DNA of 64,000 bases from JBBDYG01 sp040901765. GTDB lineage: Bacteria; Planctomycetota; Planctomycetia; Pirellulales; Lacipirellulaceae. Below, in pieces: positions 35,203 through 43,658 of this stretch. The position numbers were made by a program, and so were the translations under genes. Under the pieces are notes generated by a model. The model was given only the letters and a program-made list of their open reading frames with translations, searched no databases and had not been told where the DNA came from. The stretch covers positions 115,497 through 179,496 of the forward strand of contig JBBDYG010000039.1 of the NCBI GenBank assembly GCA_040901765.1, written 5' to 3'. Numbering within the stretch: position 1 is the stretch's first letter; the number at the start of each line of letters is the position of its first letter.

Positions 35203-35411
35203 TGCCGAGGAAATCGACGTCCAAGAAAGCGGAACGAATGATACTTGGAAAGATGCCGGTCGATGTCAAATTGCGTTGGCAAAAGTCGCTCGCCGCGGCT
35301 GACGCCGATCGGCCGGCGATCGAGGCGCAGGGCCGGGCAGTGTTTGCCGCGCACCGCGCGGCGCGTGATGCCGTCACGCGGCTCAGGCAGGAACGGGAAT
35401 GGCGCGGTTGA
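35202..35411 (+). CDS. Small basic protein, probable antitoxin partner of the broken toxin
   Basis: 69 residues: MPRKSTSKKAERMILGKMPV, DVKLRWQKSLAAADADRPAI, AQGRAVFAAHRAARDAVTRL. Highly helical and basic at the start. It starts inside the toxin stop (TAATG), so translation was coupled to the toxin gene. The function is inferred only from this position; I do not recognise the family. Confidence 0.5.
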   Translation: MPRKSTSKKAERMILGKMPVDVKLRWQKSLAAADADRPAIEAQGRAVFAAHRAARDAVTRLRQEREWRG

Positions 35412-35580
35412 GCTTGGCCGATATGCTGCGACGGAGCGGCATGAGCCGCCCATGTGGTTAGCCGAGTGGAAAGATCGGCTCCCACAATCGTCGAAGCTCG
35501 CCGCCAATTGACACTCCCCCATAGCCGTTTGACAATGAAGAGGCTTGGGCCATCCCTTCGCGCTATTTTTCACACAATCA

Positions 35581-36846
35581 ATGAACTTTATCGAAGCACA
35601 CGATCCAGAGGTTTGGGCCGCCATTGCGGGAGAAATCCAGCGTCAGGAGGATGGCCTGGAGATGATCGCCAGCGAGAACTACACCAGCCCGGCCGTGATG
35701 CAGGCCGCGGGCAGCGTCCTCACCAATAAATACGCTGAGGGTTACCCCGGGCGGAGGTACTACGGCGGCTGTCAGTGGGTCGATGTGGCGGAGGATCTGG
35801 CCCGTAATCGGGCGAAGCAACTCTTTGGCGCCGAGTTCGCAAACGTCCAGCCCCACTCCGGTTCGCAGGCCAACACGGCCATTTATCTGTCGGCACTCGA
35901 GCCAGGCGACACGATTCTCGGTCTCGACCTCGCGCACGGCGGGCACTTAACGCACGGCATGAAGCTGAACATCTCGGGGATGCTCTACCACGTCGTCCCC
36001 TACGGCGTGCGGCGCGACGACCAGCGGCTCGACTTCGACCAGATCGCCCGGCTGGCGCGCGAGCACAAACCGAAGCTGATCGTCGCCGGCGCGAGCGCCT
36101 ATCCGCGCGAGATTCCCCACGCGAAGTTCGCCGAAATCGCTCGCGAAGTGGGCGCGAAGCTGATGGTCGACATGGCCCATTACGCGGGCCTCGTGGCCGC
36201 TGGACTGCACGACAACCCGGTGCCGGTCGCTGACTTTGTGACTTCGACCACACATAAAACACTGCGCGGGCCGCGGGGTGGACTGTGCCTCGCGAAGGAA
36301 GAGTACGGCAAGACGATCAACAGCCGAGTGTTCCCGGGCATCCAGGGCGGACCGCTGATGCACATCATTGCCGCCAAGGCGATCTGCTTCGCCGAAGCGT
36401 TGCGGCCGGAGTTCCGCGAATATGCTCAAGCGGTGATCGAAAACGCCAAAGCGCTGGCCGAGGCGCTCGTGCGCGGCGGGCTGAAGCTCGTCAGCGGCGG
36501 CACCGATAACCACTTGTTGCTGGTCGATGTCACCCCGCTTTCCATCGGCGGCAAGACGGCCGAAGAGGTGCTCGATCGGTGCGGCATCACTGTGAATAAG
36601 AACATGATTCCATTCGATGAGCGGAAGCCGGTCGACCCATCGGGCATTCGCGTGGGAACGCCGGCGCTTACCAGCCGCGGCATGGGCACGGCCGAGATGC
36701 ACACGATCGGCGGTTGGATGCTGGAAGCGCTGCGCGCGGCAAACGACGCAATGCTGCACGAGCGCATCCGCGACGACGTCCGCGAGTTGTGTACGCAGTT
36801 CCCCGTCCCCGCAGCGGCACTCGACCCCGAAGCAACGGCGGTTTAG
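35581..36846 (+). CDS. glyA: Serine hydroxymethyltransferase
   Basis: 421 residues from ATG at 35581 (MNFIEAHDPEVWAAI); an ATG at 35545 in frame lacks support. The PLP lysine is Lys226 in TTHKTLRGPRGG. ASENYTSPAVMQAAGSVLTN, GYPGRRYYGGCQWVDVAE, PHSGSQANTAIY and MVDMAHYAGLVAAG are all classic. It interconverts serine and glycine, loading tetrahydrofolate with one carbon. Length is normal for bacteria. Appears monocistronic. Confidence 0.97.
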   Translation: MNFIEAHDPEVWAAIAGEIQRQEDGLEMIASENYTSPAVMQAAGSVLTNKYAEGYPGRRYYGGCQWVDVAEDLARNRAKQLFGAEFANVQPHSGSQANTAIYLSALEPGDTILGLDLAHGGHLTHGMKLNISGMLYHVVPYGVRRDDQRLDFDQIARLAREHKPKLIVAGASAYPREIPHAKFAEIAREVGAKLMVDMAHYAGLVAAGLHDNPVPVADFVTSTTHKTLRGPRGGLCLAKEEYGKTINSRVFPGIQGGPLMHIIAAKAICFAEALRPEFREYAQAVIENAKALAEALVRGGLKLVSGGTDNHLLLVDVTPLSIGGKTAEEVLDRCGITVNKNMIPFDERKPVDPSGIRVGTPALTSRGMGTAEMHTIGGWMLEALRAANDAMLHERIRDDVRELCTQFPVPAAALDPEATAV

Positions 36847-36858
36847 TTAACAAACTGC

Positions 36859-36934
36859 AACCACAGATTTCGCCGATGGCACGGATGAAAAAGCTCTTCG
36901 CTGAATCCGTGATAATCAGCGTAATCCGTGGTTA
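36859..36934. repeat. Inverted repeat with CACGGATT wording
   Basis: AACCACAGATT on the left and AATCCGTGGTT on the right, one mismatch, with GCACGGATGAA and TTCGCTGAATCCGTG inside. It resembles family R1 in wording (CCACGGATT) but is shorter. It lies between glyA and the receiver gene. Confidence 0.65.
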
Positions 36935-36951
36935 AATGAGGTCTTTCGCTT

Positions 36952-37392
36952 GTGTCCGCTGAAAAACCCCGTATTTTGATTGCCGACGACAACGAGCCGA
37001 ACGTCGAGCTGCTCGAGGCGTATCTCAATGGTTTGGAGATCGAAACGGCCATCGCGGTCGATGGGCAGGATACACTAGAGAAGGTGGCCGCGTTTAAGCC
37101 CGATCTGATCCTGCTCGACATTATGATGCCCAAGCTGAGCGGCTTCGAGGTGTGCAAGCAGGTGAAAAGCAATCCCGCGACGCAGGGAATTATGGTGCTC
37201 ATGGTAACGGCACTGAATGAACTGGGCGACATCGAGCGGGCGGTGGATGCCGGAACCGACGATTTTCTTTCCAAGCCGGTCAACAAAATGGAATTGCTGA
37301 TCCGAGTCGAAAACATGCTTAAGCTCCGCAGCGTAACCGACGAAGTAGAACGCCTGCGGCGGTACATTGAAGAAATGGAACGGAAGTATTGA
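36952..37392 (+). CDS. Single-domain response regulator (receiver)
   Basis: 146 residues. GTG at 36952 is used, with GAGG at 36938 as ribosome site; no ATG is in frame. The receiver domain has acidic pair ADDNE (residues 11-15), phosphorylation Asp56 in LLDIMMP, and Lys in SKPVNKMELL. It resembles the first receiver of PleD-type proteins. A 20-residue helical tail (TDEVERLRRYIEEMERKY) replaces any output domain, so it probably acts by protein contact. Its kinase is not evident nearby. Confidence 0.9.
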   Translation: MSAEKPRILIADDNEPNVELLEAYLNGLEIETAIAVDGQDTLEKVAAFKPDLILLDIMMPKLSGFEVCKQVKSNPATQGIMVLMVTALNELGDIERAVDAGTDDFLSKPVNKMELLIRVENMLKLRSVTDEVERLRRYIEEMERKY

Positions 37393-37574
37393 AGAAAGCA
37401 GTTGATCAGAAGGCCGCAACGAAGAGAAGGAAACAAAACATCGATACTGGAATCCACTCTTACCTGGCTTCTAATCATTCTTTCTTCCCTTTGCGGACTT
37501 TGCGATCTTCTGTTGAATATTCACACTCGCGGCACTACGGCGGCAATAGTTTCATAATGAACGGTGGATGTGCA

Positions 37575-39449
37575 ATGAGAATCACTCGAGCAGATCTTGG
37601 GCATACTTTTGCTCGCACGGTGTTGGCATGGGGGTTGCTGAGCCCCATGTTTGCCGGTGCGGAGGAGCTGCGCACCACTGGAGAAACTGCGAGCACCTCT
37701 TCGACGCCCGCTAAGCCGCAAGCGGAACGGGTCGATCAATTGATCGCGCAGCTTGGCAGCACGCGGTATGTCGACCGGAGAGCGGCAGAGCAAGAACTGC
37801 TTGCGATTGGTCTGGAGGCGTTCGATCAGGTACTCGCTGGCACAAAACACCTCGATCCGGAGATTGCTGCCAGTTGCGAATACTTGCTGGGCGAGCTTAC
37901 GGTCCGCTGGGACCGTCGCGATGACCCGCCCCAAGTGCGACGATGGTTGCAGTCGTACGGCACTTATTCGGAAGAGGATCGCCGGCAAGTGCTGCGCGGT
38001 CTGGCTGCGGTGCCACATGGAGAAGGGTCTGCTGCGCTTTGTCGCATTTGCCGGTACGACATGTCGGAGGAGATATCCCGGGCCGCGGCACTGCTGGTAT
38101 TGCGGCCGGACAAGCTGTACCCGGCGTTGCCGCCCGATGCGGCGGTGATAATGGCGGGCGAAATTGGTGAAAGTCCGCGACCGGGTGCCCTGTGGATTCG
38201 TCTCTTCGCGCAGCAGCTTCGCGATGGCGCGCAAGCGATTCCCGCGTGGCGAGATGCAATCGATCGCTCGACAGCCGATTCGCAGTCAGTCGACACGGAC
38301 AGTACGCAGCAGACCGATCTCTTGTGGAATCTACTTCGCCTGGAATTAACCGCCGGGCGCGATGAACCCGTCGAAAACACAGTCGCTCGGCTGGTGGAGG
38401 CACGGCCCGAATCTGCAAGCCAGTATCTCACGCGGGTTGTCGACTGGATTGCCGAAGCGGAGAACTGGCCCGCGCTGGAGCGGGTACTCGGACAATTCCA
38501 AGAACAACTCACTGCTAGCAAGCGAGGGGCCTACGCGATTGCACTCGCGCGGCACGCCGAGGGTCGAGAAGACCTCGCCGAGCAAGCGGCCGAAACGGCG
38601 CTCGGACAGCCCGCGAATCTGCAGCGGACATTGAACGGTTTGGACGAACGCGTGATCCTGGGGAAACAATTGCTCGACCGGGGCTTCGTCGACTGGGGTC
38701 GCCGCGAGCTTCAGGCGACCGTCGAAGAGCAGCCGATCATCAGCCAGACCGGCGTTGTTGGTCGCTGGGTGTTGTTCGAGTCGCTGTTTGACCGTGAGGA
38801 GTACGACCATGCGGCCGAATTGCTAGCTAAGCTGAACACCGCCATGAGCGAGACAGCTCAAAGTCGCAATCAATATAAGGAGCTATTGCAGGCTGCGGAG
38901 GATTTTATTCCGGCCAAGGAAACGCTCCGCTCGCGCGAGGCGTTCGCGCGAGCGCTGGTTGCACGAAAGCAAGGCAACGGTGCGGACGAACTGAAGCACT
39001 TGCAGGCCGCGATTGCGGTCGATCCGACCGATGCGGATGTGATCATTGCCATGTATCGGTCGCGCGACCTCACCCCTGAGCTTCGGGAAAAGACGCTTAA
39101 GCTAATCGACGGGTTGAGCCGCACGTTTCAACAGCAAATTGAAGAAAACCCCGACGAACCCACGAACTACAACCAGTGGGCTTGGCTGATTAGCAACACA
39201 ATCGGCGACTATCAAAAAGCGATTCGCTACTCCCAACGCTCTTTGCAGCTTCAGCCCGAGGATGCCGGCTATCTCGATACACTGGGTCGTTGCTATTTCG
39301 CCGCTGGCGACTTGGAGCGCGCGGTAAAGACTCAGCGACAGGCCGTCGCCAAGATGCCCCACATGCAGGTCATGCAACGCCAACTCGAGCAGTTCGAGCA
39401 GACGCTGGCCGCCAAGAGCGGGCAGCAGGCAGCGGGCAGCGGGCAGTGA
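37575..39449 (+). CDS. Exported TPR-repeat protein
   Basis: 624 residues from ATG at 37575 (MRITRADLG), choosing GGTGGA as ribosome site; ATGs at 37557 and further upstream are possible. Signal peptide ends near FAGAEE. Then VDQLIAQLGSTRYVDRRAAE, a HEAT-like start common in planctomycetes, and helix repeats to a C-terminal TPR pair (YQKAIRYSQRSLQLQPEDAG, YLDTLGRCYFAAGDLERAVK). The last ten residues (SGQQAAGSGQ) are encoded by a GGGCAGC repeat, an apparent addition. No enzyme motif. Confidence 0.72.
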   Translation: MRITRADLGHTFARTVLAWGLLSPMFAGAEELRTTGETASTSSTPAKPQAERVDQLIAQLGSTRYVDRRAAEQELLAIGLEAFDQVLAGTKHLDPEIAASCEYLLGELTVRWDRRDDPPQVRRWLQSYGTYSEEDRRQVLRGLAAVPHGEGSAALCRICRYDMSEEISRAAALLVLRPDKLYPALPPDAAVIMAGEIGESPRPGALWIRLFAQQLRDGAQAIPAWRDAIDRSTADSQSVDTDSTQQTDLLWNLLRLELTAGRDEPVENTVARLVEARPESASQYLTRVVDWIAEAENWPALERVLGQFQEQLTASKRGAYAIALARHAEGREDLAEQAAETALGQPANLQRTLNGLDERVILGKQLLDRGFVDWGRRELQATVEEQPIISQTGVVGRWVLFESLFDREEYDHAAELLAKLNTAMSETAQSRNQYKELLQAAEDFIPAKETLRSREAFARALVARKQGNGADELKHLQAAIAVDPTDADVIIAMYRSRDLTPELREKTLKLIDGLSRTFQQQIEENPDEPTNYNQWAWLISNTIGDYQKAIRYSQRSLQLQPEDAGYLDTLGRCYFAAGDLERAVKTQRQAVAKMPHMQVMQRQLEQFEQTLAAKSGQQAAGSGQ

Positions 39450-39612
39450 AATGTGTTTTGCCGCAACCGTGGGACGCACACTCCTGTTCGTCCATCAAAA
39501 GCGCGATCGGCGCGCGAGCGTCTGGACGAGACTCGGCACAAGGTCTTCTACAGTGTAGCTGCATGTGGGATACTGTCTTTCCCACTGTCTGCTGCGTTTT
39601 ACCCACTGCCTG
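39416..39612. repeat. GGGCAGCGGGCAG-type inverted repeat
   Basis: Left block AGCGGGCAGCAGGCAGCGGG with GCAGCGGGCAGTG runs over the end of the TPR gene; right block CCCACTGTCTGCTG and CCCACTGCCTGCTGT lies at about 39580-39612. Arms are imperfect. The 39450-39658 gap has no other visible content. Confidence 0.6.
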
Positions 39613-39658
39613 CTGTTGCGACAGACACGAGTGTTCGCCCCAAGATTGGAGTTCTCCT

Positions 39659-40453
39659 ATGCCGTCCACTAAACTTTCCTACACTGATGCTGGCGCGGGC
39701 CGTCCGGTGCTGCTGGTACACGGCTATCCGCTCGACCGCACGATGTGGGCGGAGCAGATCGCCGGCCTGGCGCGCGACTATCGCGTGATCGCGCCCGATC
39801 TGCGCGGGTTCGGGGCGTCGCCACTGGAAGATGCCGATCCAACGACCGGTGTTTCCATGGGCGAATATGCCGACGACTTAGCCGATCTACTCGATGATCT
39901 CGAAATTGACGAGCCGGTCGTGCTGTGCGGTTTCTCGATGGGAGGTTACATCGCCTGGCCATTCTTCACGCAACATCGCGATAAACTTGCCGCCTTGGTG
40001 CTCTGCGACACTCGTGCCGCAGCGGATAGCGACGAAGCGCGGGTTAAGCGACTTGAAACGGCCCAACAGGCCCACGACCACGGTTCGGGCTGGATCGCCG
40101 AACAGATGATCCCCAAGCTGTTCGCCGAAGCAACGCGTCGCGAGCGACCAGAAATCATCAGCCGCACGGCGGACGTAATCCATCGTACAAGTCCCGACGC
40201 CATCGCGGCCGCGCTGCGAGGCATGGCTAATCGGCCCGATTCGACTCCGTTACTCGAGCAAATTGACCTGCCGACGCTCGTCGTCGTAGGCGAAGAAGAC
40301 GCGATCAGCACCCGCGATGAAATGACGGAGATGGCCGGCGCAATCCGCGGCGCACAACTAGTCGTGGTACCTAATGCAGGTCACATGGCACCAGTGGAGA
40401 ATCCAGCGGCAGTGACGAAATCGCTGCGGAAGTTTCTCGACAAGTTGGTGTGA
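39659..40453 (+). CDS. Alpha/beta hydrolase
   Basis: 264 residues from ATG at 39659 with GGAG at 39648. The triad is Ser93 in GFSMGG, Asp214 in GEEDAIS and His242 in NAGHMAP; the oxyanion region is VHGYPLDRTMW. It resembles the 3-oxoadipate enol-lactonase/epoxide-hydrolase-like branch (helical cap 130-190), but the substrate cannot be named. Cytoplasmic. No partners. Confidence 0.85.
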   Translation: MPSTKLSYTDAGAGRPVLLVHGYPLDRTMWAEQIAGLARDYRVIAPDLRGFGASPLEDADPTTGVSMGEYADDLADLLDDLEIDEPVVLCGFSMGGYIAWPFFTQHRDKLAALVLCDTRAAADSDEARVKRLETAQQAHDHGSGWIAEQMIPKLFAEATRRERPEIISRTADVIHRTSPDAIAAALRGMANRPDSTPLLEQIDLPTLVVVGEEDAISTRDEMTEMAGAIRGAQLVVVPNAGHMAPVENPAAVTKSLRKFLDKLV

Positions 40454-40478
40454 ATGCCAATCTCACTGACTTGTTTTC

Positions 40479-40692
40479 ACCCCGTATGGGGTGACAGCCA
40501 TTAGCCGGTGGTCGCGAAGCGTACCACCGGAAAACGGATACGAATCACTCACGACCCCGGCTGGGGTCACAGCAAGTTTGTGTTGAACGATGGTGCTGGC
40601 ACACCCTCCGGGGTGCTCGTTTCCGATCTTACATTTCCGGCGGTGGCGCTAGCGCTTACCGCCGGCTAATTGCTGCCAAGCCTCCGGCTTGG
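40479..40692. repeat. Composite palindromic repeat, family R2 copy 3
   Basis: Begins CACCCCGTATGGGGTGACAG then CCATTAGCCGGTGG, and ends TTACCGCCGGCTAATTGCTG and CCAAGCCTCCGGCTTGG. The internal CGACCCCGGCTGGGGTC and GGCACACCCTCCGGGGTG blocks are in the opposite order to copy 2. It lies between convergent genes. Confidence 0.85.
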
Positions 40693-40734
40693 AGATGGCC
40701 GGGTTTCTCAAACGCCACCGGTTTCCAAGCAGCA

Positions 40735-41277
40735 CTACGCCGGCAGGCGGAACACCGACTGGCTCTTCACGATCGCGCAGTCATCGGGGAACGTGTGAAA
40801 CGCCTGGATCAGCAAGCTCTTCTCGCGAGACTCGAAGTGAATGTAGCTGATCGCGCCCAGACCAAAGCGGCCGCTCGAATCAAACTGATGCAGTAGCCCT
40901 TGTTGGGCGCCGGCCACGGCAAGCTCCTTCTGATAAATCCAGAAAGTTTCGCCTTCCACGGGTTCCAGCGCGAATTCCACCTCGTAGGTCACGCCGCCGC
41001 GGCACTCGATGTGGTCGCGCTGCGTGCCTTTGAGGCGATGGGCCATCAGACGGCGCTTTTCGGGCAGCGGATGGTTGGCTGCCGCGGCAACCTCAGTCAG
41101 GATCAGTCCGTGATGCTTCCAAGTAACCACGTGACCGGCGCTGGTGATTTGGACCTGGGCAGTATAGTTGTTGCGCTCGATCAACCGACTACAGTGGCAC
41201 TCGAACAGCTCCGGGTGGAGCGGCCGGCCGTAGACTTGAAAGGTCAATTCAGCGATCTTGGGACGAACCGAAAGCAC
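40735..41277 (-). CDS. DUF2617 family protein
   Basis: 180 residues from GTG at 41277 (VLSVRPKIAELTFQVYGRPL), with AAGG about eleven bases before; the frame is open 32 codons further, but those residues do not fit. Markers are YGRPLHPELFECHCSRLIER, YTAQVQITSAGHVVTWKHHG, TYEVEFALEPVEGETFWIYQ. Family function is unknown; it occurs mainly in planctomycetes and actinobacteria. Monocistronic. Confidence 0.8.
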   Translation of the reverse strand: MLSVRPKIAELTFQVYGRPLHPELFECHCSRLIERNNYTAQVQITSAGHVVTWKHHGLILTEVAAAANHPLPEKRRLMAHRLKGTQRDHIECRGGVTYEVEFALEPVEGETFWIYQKELAVAGAQQGLLHQFDSSGRFGLGAISYIHFESREKSLLIQAFHTFPDDCAIVKSQSVFRLPA

Positions 41278-41453
41278 AGGATCAAGAGCCTTTATGGCGA
41301 AGTAAAGGAAGCGAAGTTTGCCGCTACAGAATTGATTATACCTGACGGCGCGAATCCCGACAAAGCCGGACATCGCACTTTTCCAAAAGCGGAGGAACGA
41401 GACTTGACTTTTCCGCTTGCTGTCGCTTCAGAATCGATTCCTTTGAGACGACG

Positions 41454-42107
41454 ATGCGCTTGACAGAAATCTATGACCGGTTATATGCCGCCTACGGACC
41501 GCAGAAATGGTGGCCTGGCGAGACACCGTTCGAGGTGCTGGTCGGCGCGGTGCTCGTGCAAAACACGGCGTGGAGGAATGTCGAGCGGGCGCTCGCGATT
41601 CTGCGCGAGCAGGGCTTAATGACGCCCCGCAAACTCTACGCACTTGCGCCGGAAGACTTAGCTGAGTACATTCGTTCCGCCGGCTACTTCCGGCTCAAAG
41701 CCCAGCGACTGCGGAACCTGCTGAAGCTCATCGTCGAACGCTACGATGGTTCACTCGCCGCGCTGTTCGACCAAGATGTCGAGTCGCTCAGGCGAGAGTT
41801 ATTGACGGTAAACGGTATAGGCCCCGAGACGGCCGACTCGATTGTCTTGTACGCAGCGGGTTTGCCGTCGTTTGTGGTCGACACGTATACCCACCGCATT
41901 TTGAGCCGACATGGATGGATGGAGCCGGAGGCGGATTACCACCAACTGAAGGAACACTTCGAGTCGCAACTTCCGGTCGATGTACCACTGTATAATGAGT
42001 TTCACGCGCTGTTGGTGCGCGTCGGCCACCACCATTGCAGCAAAACGCCAAACTGCGAAGGCTGTCCGCTCGCGGAACTGCTGCCACCCGGCGGCCCGCT
42101 GATGTGA
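41454..42107 (+). CDS. HhH-GPD base-excision DNA glycosylase (endonuclease III-like, COG2231 type)
   Basis: 217 residues. The helix-hairpin-helix reads TVNGIGPETADSIVLYA followed by FVVDTYTHRILSRHGWM; catalytic Asp is the D of VVDTYT. The Lys of true endonuclease III (GRKTAN) is Glu here, as in the COG2231 branch, so it would be a monofunctional glycosylase or a relative. The iron-sulfur loop has three cysteines (HCSKTPNCEGCPL) and no fourth, so cluster binding is doubtful. It is diverged from DUF2617. Confidence 0.85.
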   Translation: MRLTEIYDRLYAAYGPQKWWPGETPFEVLVGAVLVQNTAWRNVERALAILREQGLMTPRKLYALAPEDLAEYIRSAGYFRLKAQRLRNLLKLIVERYDGSLAALFDQDVESLRRELLTVNGIGPETADSIVLYAAGLPSFVVDTYTHRILSRHGWMEPEADYHQLKEHFESQLPVDVPLYNEFHALLVRVGHHHCSKTPNCEGCPLAELLPPGGPLM

Positions 42108-42114
42108 AGAAGAT

Positions 42115-42203
42115 TTAACCACAACGGCACAAAGGTCACTAAGCAAAATGGCAAGCGATCGTGGTTGCCTAAGCTTTTGCATTCGTCGTGCCGTTGTGGT
42201 TAA
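42115..42203. repeat. Palindromic repeat, family R4
   Basis: TTAACCACAACGGCAC (42115-42130) and GTGCCGTTGTGGTTAA (42188-42203) are perfect 16-base arms. AAAGGTCACTAAGC follows the left arm. Related wording lies within the SCO gene at 3483-3558. It fills the glycosylase-rarA gap. Confidence 0.85.
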
Positions 42204-42230
42204 CTGACACTCCTATGACGCATTGACTCC

Positions 42231-43658
42231 ATGCCCGATCTATTTGCCGCCAGCGAGGGCAAGAACTTTGACCGCGTGGCGCCGCTTGCGGCGCGAATGC
42301 GGCCGCGCACATTGGCTGAGTTCGTCGGCCAGCGGCACCTGCTTGGCGAAGGCAAATTGCTATGGCGTTTACTGCAAGCGCGGCGGCTGGGATCGGTCTT
42401 GTTCTACGGACCACCCGGCACGGGAAAGACAACACTCGCGCGGTTGCTGGCCGATGAAACGCATAGCCGATTCGTGCAGCTCAGCGCGGTCAACAGCGGA
42501 GTTAAGGAATTGCGCGACGTGCTCGAGGCGGCGCGCGATCGTGTCGCGACCGGCGGCAGCCAGACCTTGCTGTTTATCGATGAAATTCATCGCTTCAACA
42601 AAGCTCAGCAAGACGCGCTTCTGCCCGACGTGGAAGAAGGAATCGTCATACTCGTCGGCGCGACGACGGCCAATCCTTTTTTTGCGGTGAACGACGCGCT
42701 GGTAAGCCGCAGCCGAGTGTTTCAGTTCGAGCCGCTGACTCCGGAAGAAATCAAGCAAGTGTTGCAGCAGGCGCTCGCCGATAAAGAGCGCGGACTTGGC
42801 CAGTATCGTGTCGTGGCCGATGATGACGCACTTAGTTTTCTTGCCGAAGTCAGCGATGGCGACGCCCGTCGGGCGTTGGGAGCGATCGAAATCGGGGTCC
42901 TGTCAAGCTTGCCAGCGGACGGCAAGGAACTTCGCTTCACGCGCGAATTGGCGGCGGACGCCATGCAGCGCCGGGCAATACAGTACGATCCCACCGGCGA
43001 CGCCCATTACGATTCCGCCAGCGCCCTGATAAAAAGCCTCCGCGGCAGCGATCCCGACGCGGCGCTCTACTGGCTGGCGCGGATGCTCGAAGGCGGCGAG
43101 GACGTGCGATTCCTCTGCCGCCGACTGATCATCCTTGCGAGCGAGGACATCGGCAACGCCGATCCGCAGGCGCTGGTGCTGGCCGTGGCCGCAATGCAGG
43201 CCTGCGAGTTTGTCGGCCTGCCCGAATGCCAACTGACGCTTGCGCAGGCAGTGACCTACCTGGCGTGCGCGCCAAAATCGAATGCCAGCACGCTGGCAAT
43301 CGGCGCTGCTCGACAGGATATTCAACAGGGTCGCGTTTTACCCGTGCCGCGACACCTGCGCGACGCCCATTACGCCGGCGCAAAACAGCTCGGCCATGGT
43401 GAGGGGTATGAGTACGCCCACAACGCCCCCGGTGGAGTGGCGGCACAAGATTATTTGGGAGTCGAGCGCGAGTACTATCAGCCGGTCGATCGCGGGTTTG
43501 AAAAAGAGCTGGCTGAGAGGTTGGTGCAGATTCGGGCTAAACTTCGTGGCGCATCATACAGTCATCTGCTACGAAATAAACCAGGTGATGATTTCCACCC
43601 CGAGAAACAAGTGAACGCAATCGCAAGCCACAGTGACGCGGGTTCGGGCACTGTGTGA
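42231..43658 (+). CDS. rarA: Replication-associated recombination protein RarA (MgsA)
   Basis: 475 residues. AAA+ ATPase with Walker A GPPGTGKTTLA (60-70), Walker B LFIDEIHRF, sensor 1 GATTANPFF, then the Rad17/clamp-loader-like and tetramerisation domains (VRFLCRRLIILASEDIGNAD, AQAVTYLACAPKSNAS, PVPRHLRDAHYAGAKQLGHG). It works on stalled replication forks. The family normally ends near LVQIRAKL; the last 37 residues here are read-through that overlaps the opposite-strand PEP-CTERM gene by 97 bases. Confidence 0.95.
   Translation: MPDLFAASEGKNFDRVAPLAARMRPRTLAEFVGQRHLLGEGKLLWRLLQARRLGSVLFYGPPGTGKTTLARLLADETHSRFVQLSAVNSGVKELRDVLEAARDRVATGGSQTLLFIDEIHRFNKAQQDALLPDVEEGIVILVGATTANPFFAVNDALVSRSRVFQFEPLTPEEIKQVLQQALADKERGLGQYRVVADDDALSFLAEVSDGDARRALGAIEIGVLSSLPADGKELRFTRELAADAMQRRAIQYDPTGDAHYDSASALIKSLRGSDPDAALYWLARMLEGGEDVRFLCRRLIILASEDIGNADPQALVLAVAAMQACEFVGLPECQLTLAQAVTYLACAPKSNASTLAIGAARQDIQQGRVLPVPRHLRDAHYAGAKQLGHGEGYEYAHNAPGGVAAQDYLGVEREYYQPVDRGFEKELAERLVQIRAKLRGASYSHLLRNKPGDDFHPEKQVNAIASHSDAGSGTV

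Noticed and set aside
36426..36767. Minus-strand 113-codon frame inside glyA
   Set aside because: Antisense shadow of serine hydroxymethyltransferase.
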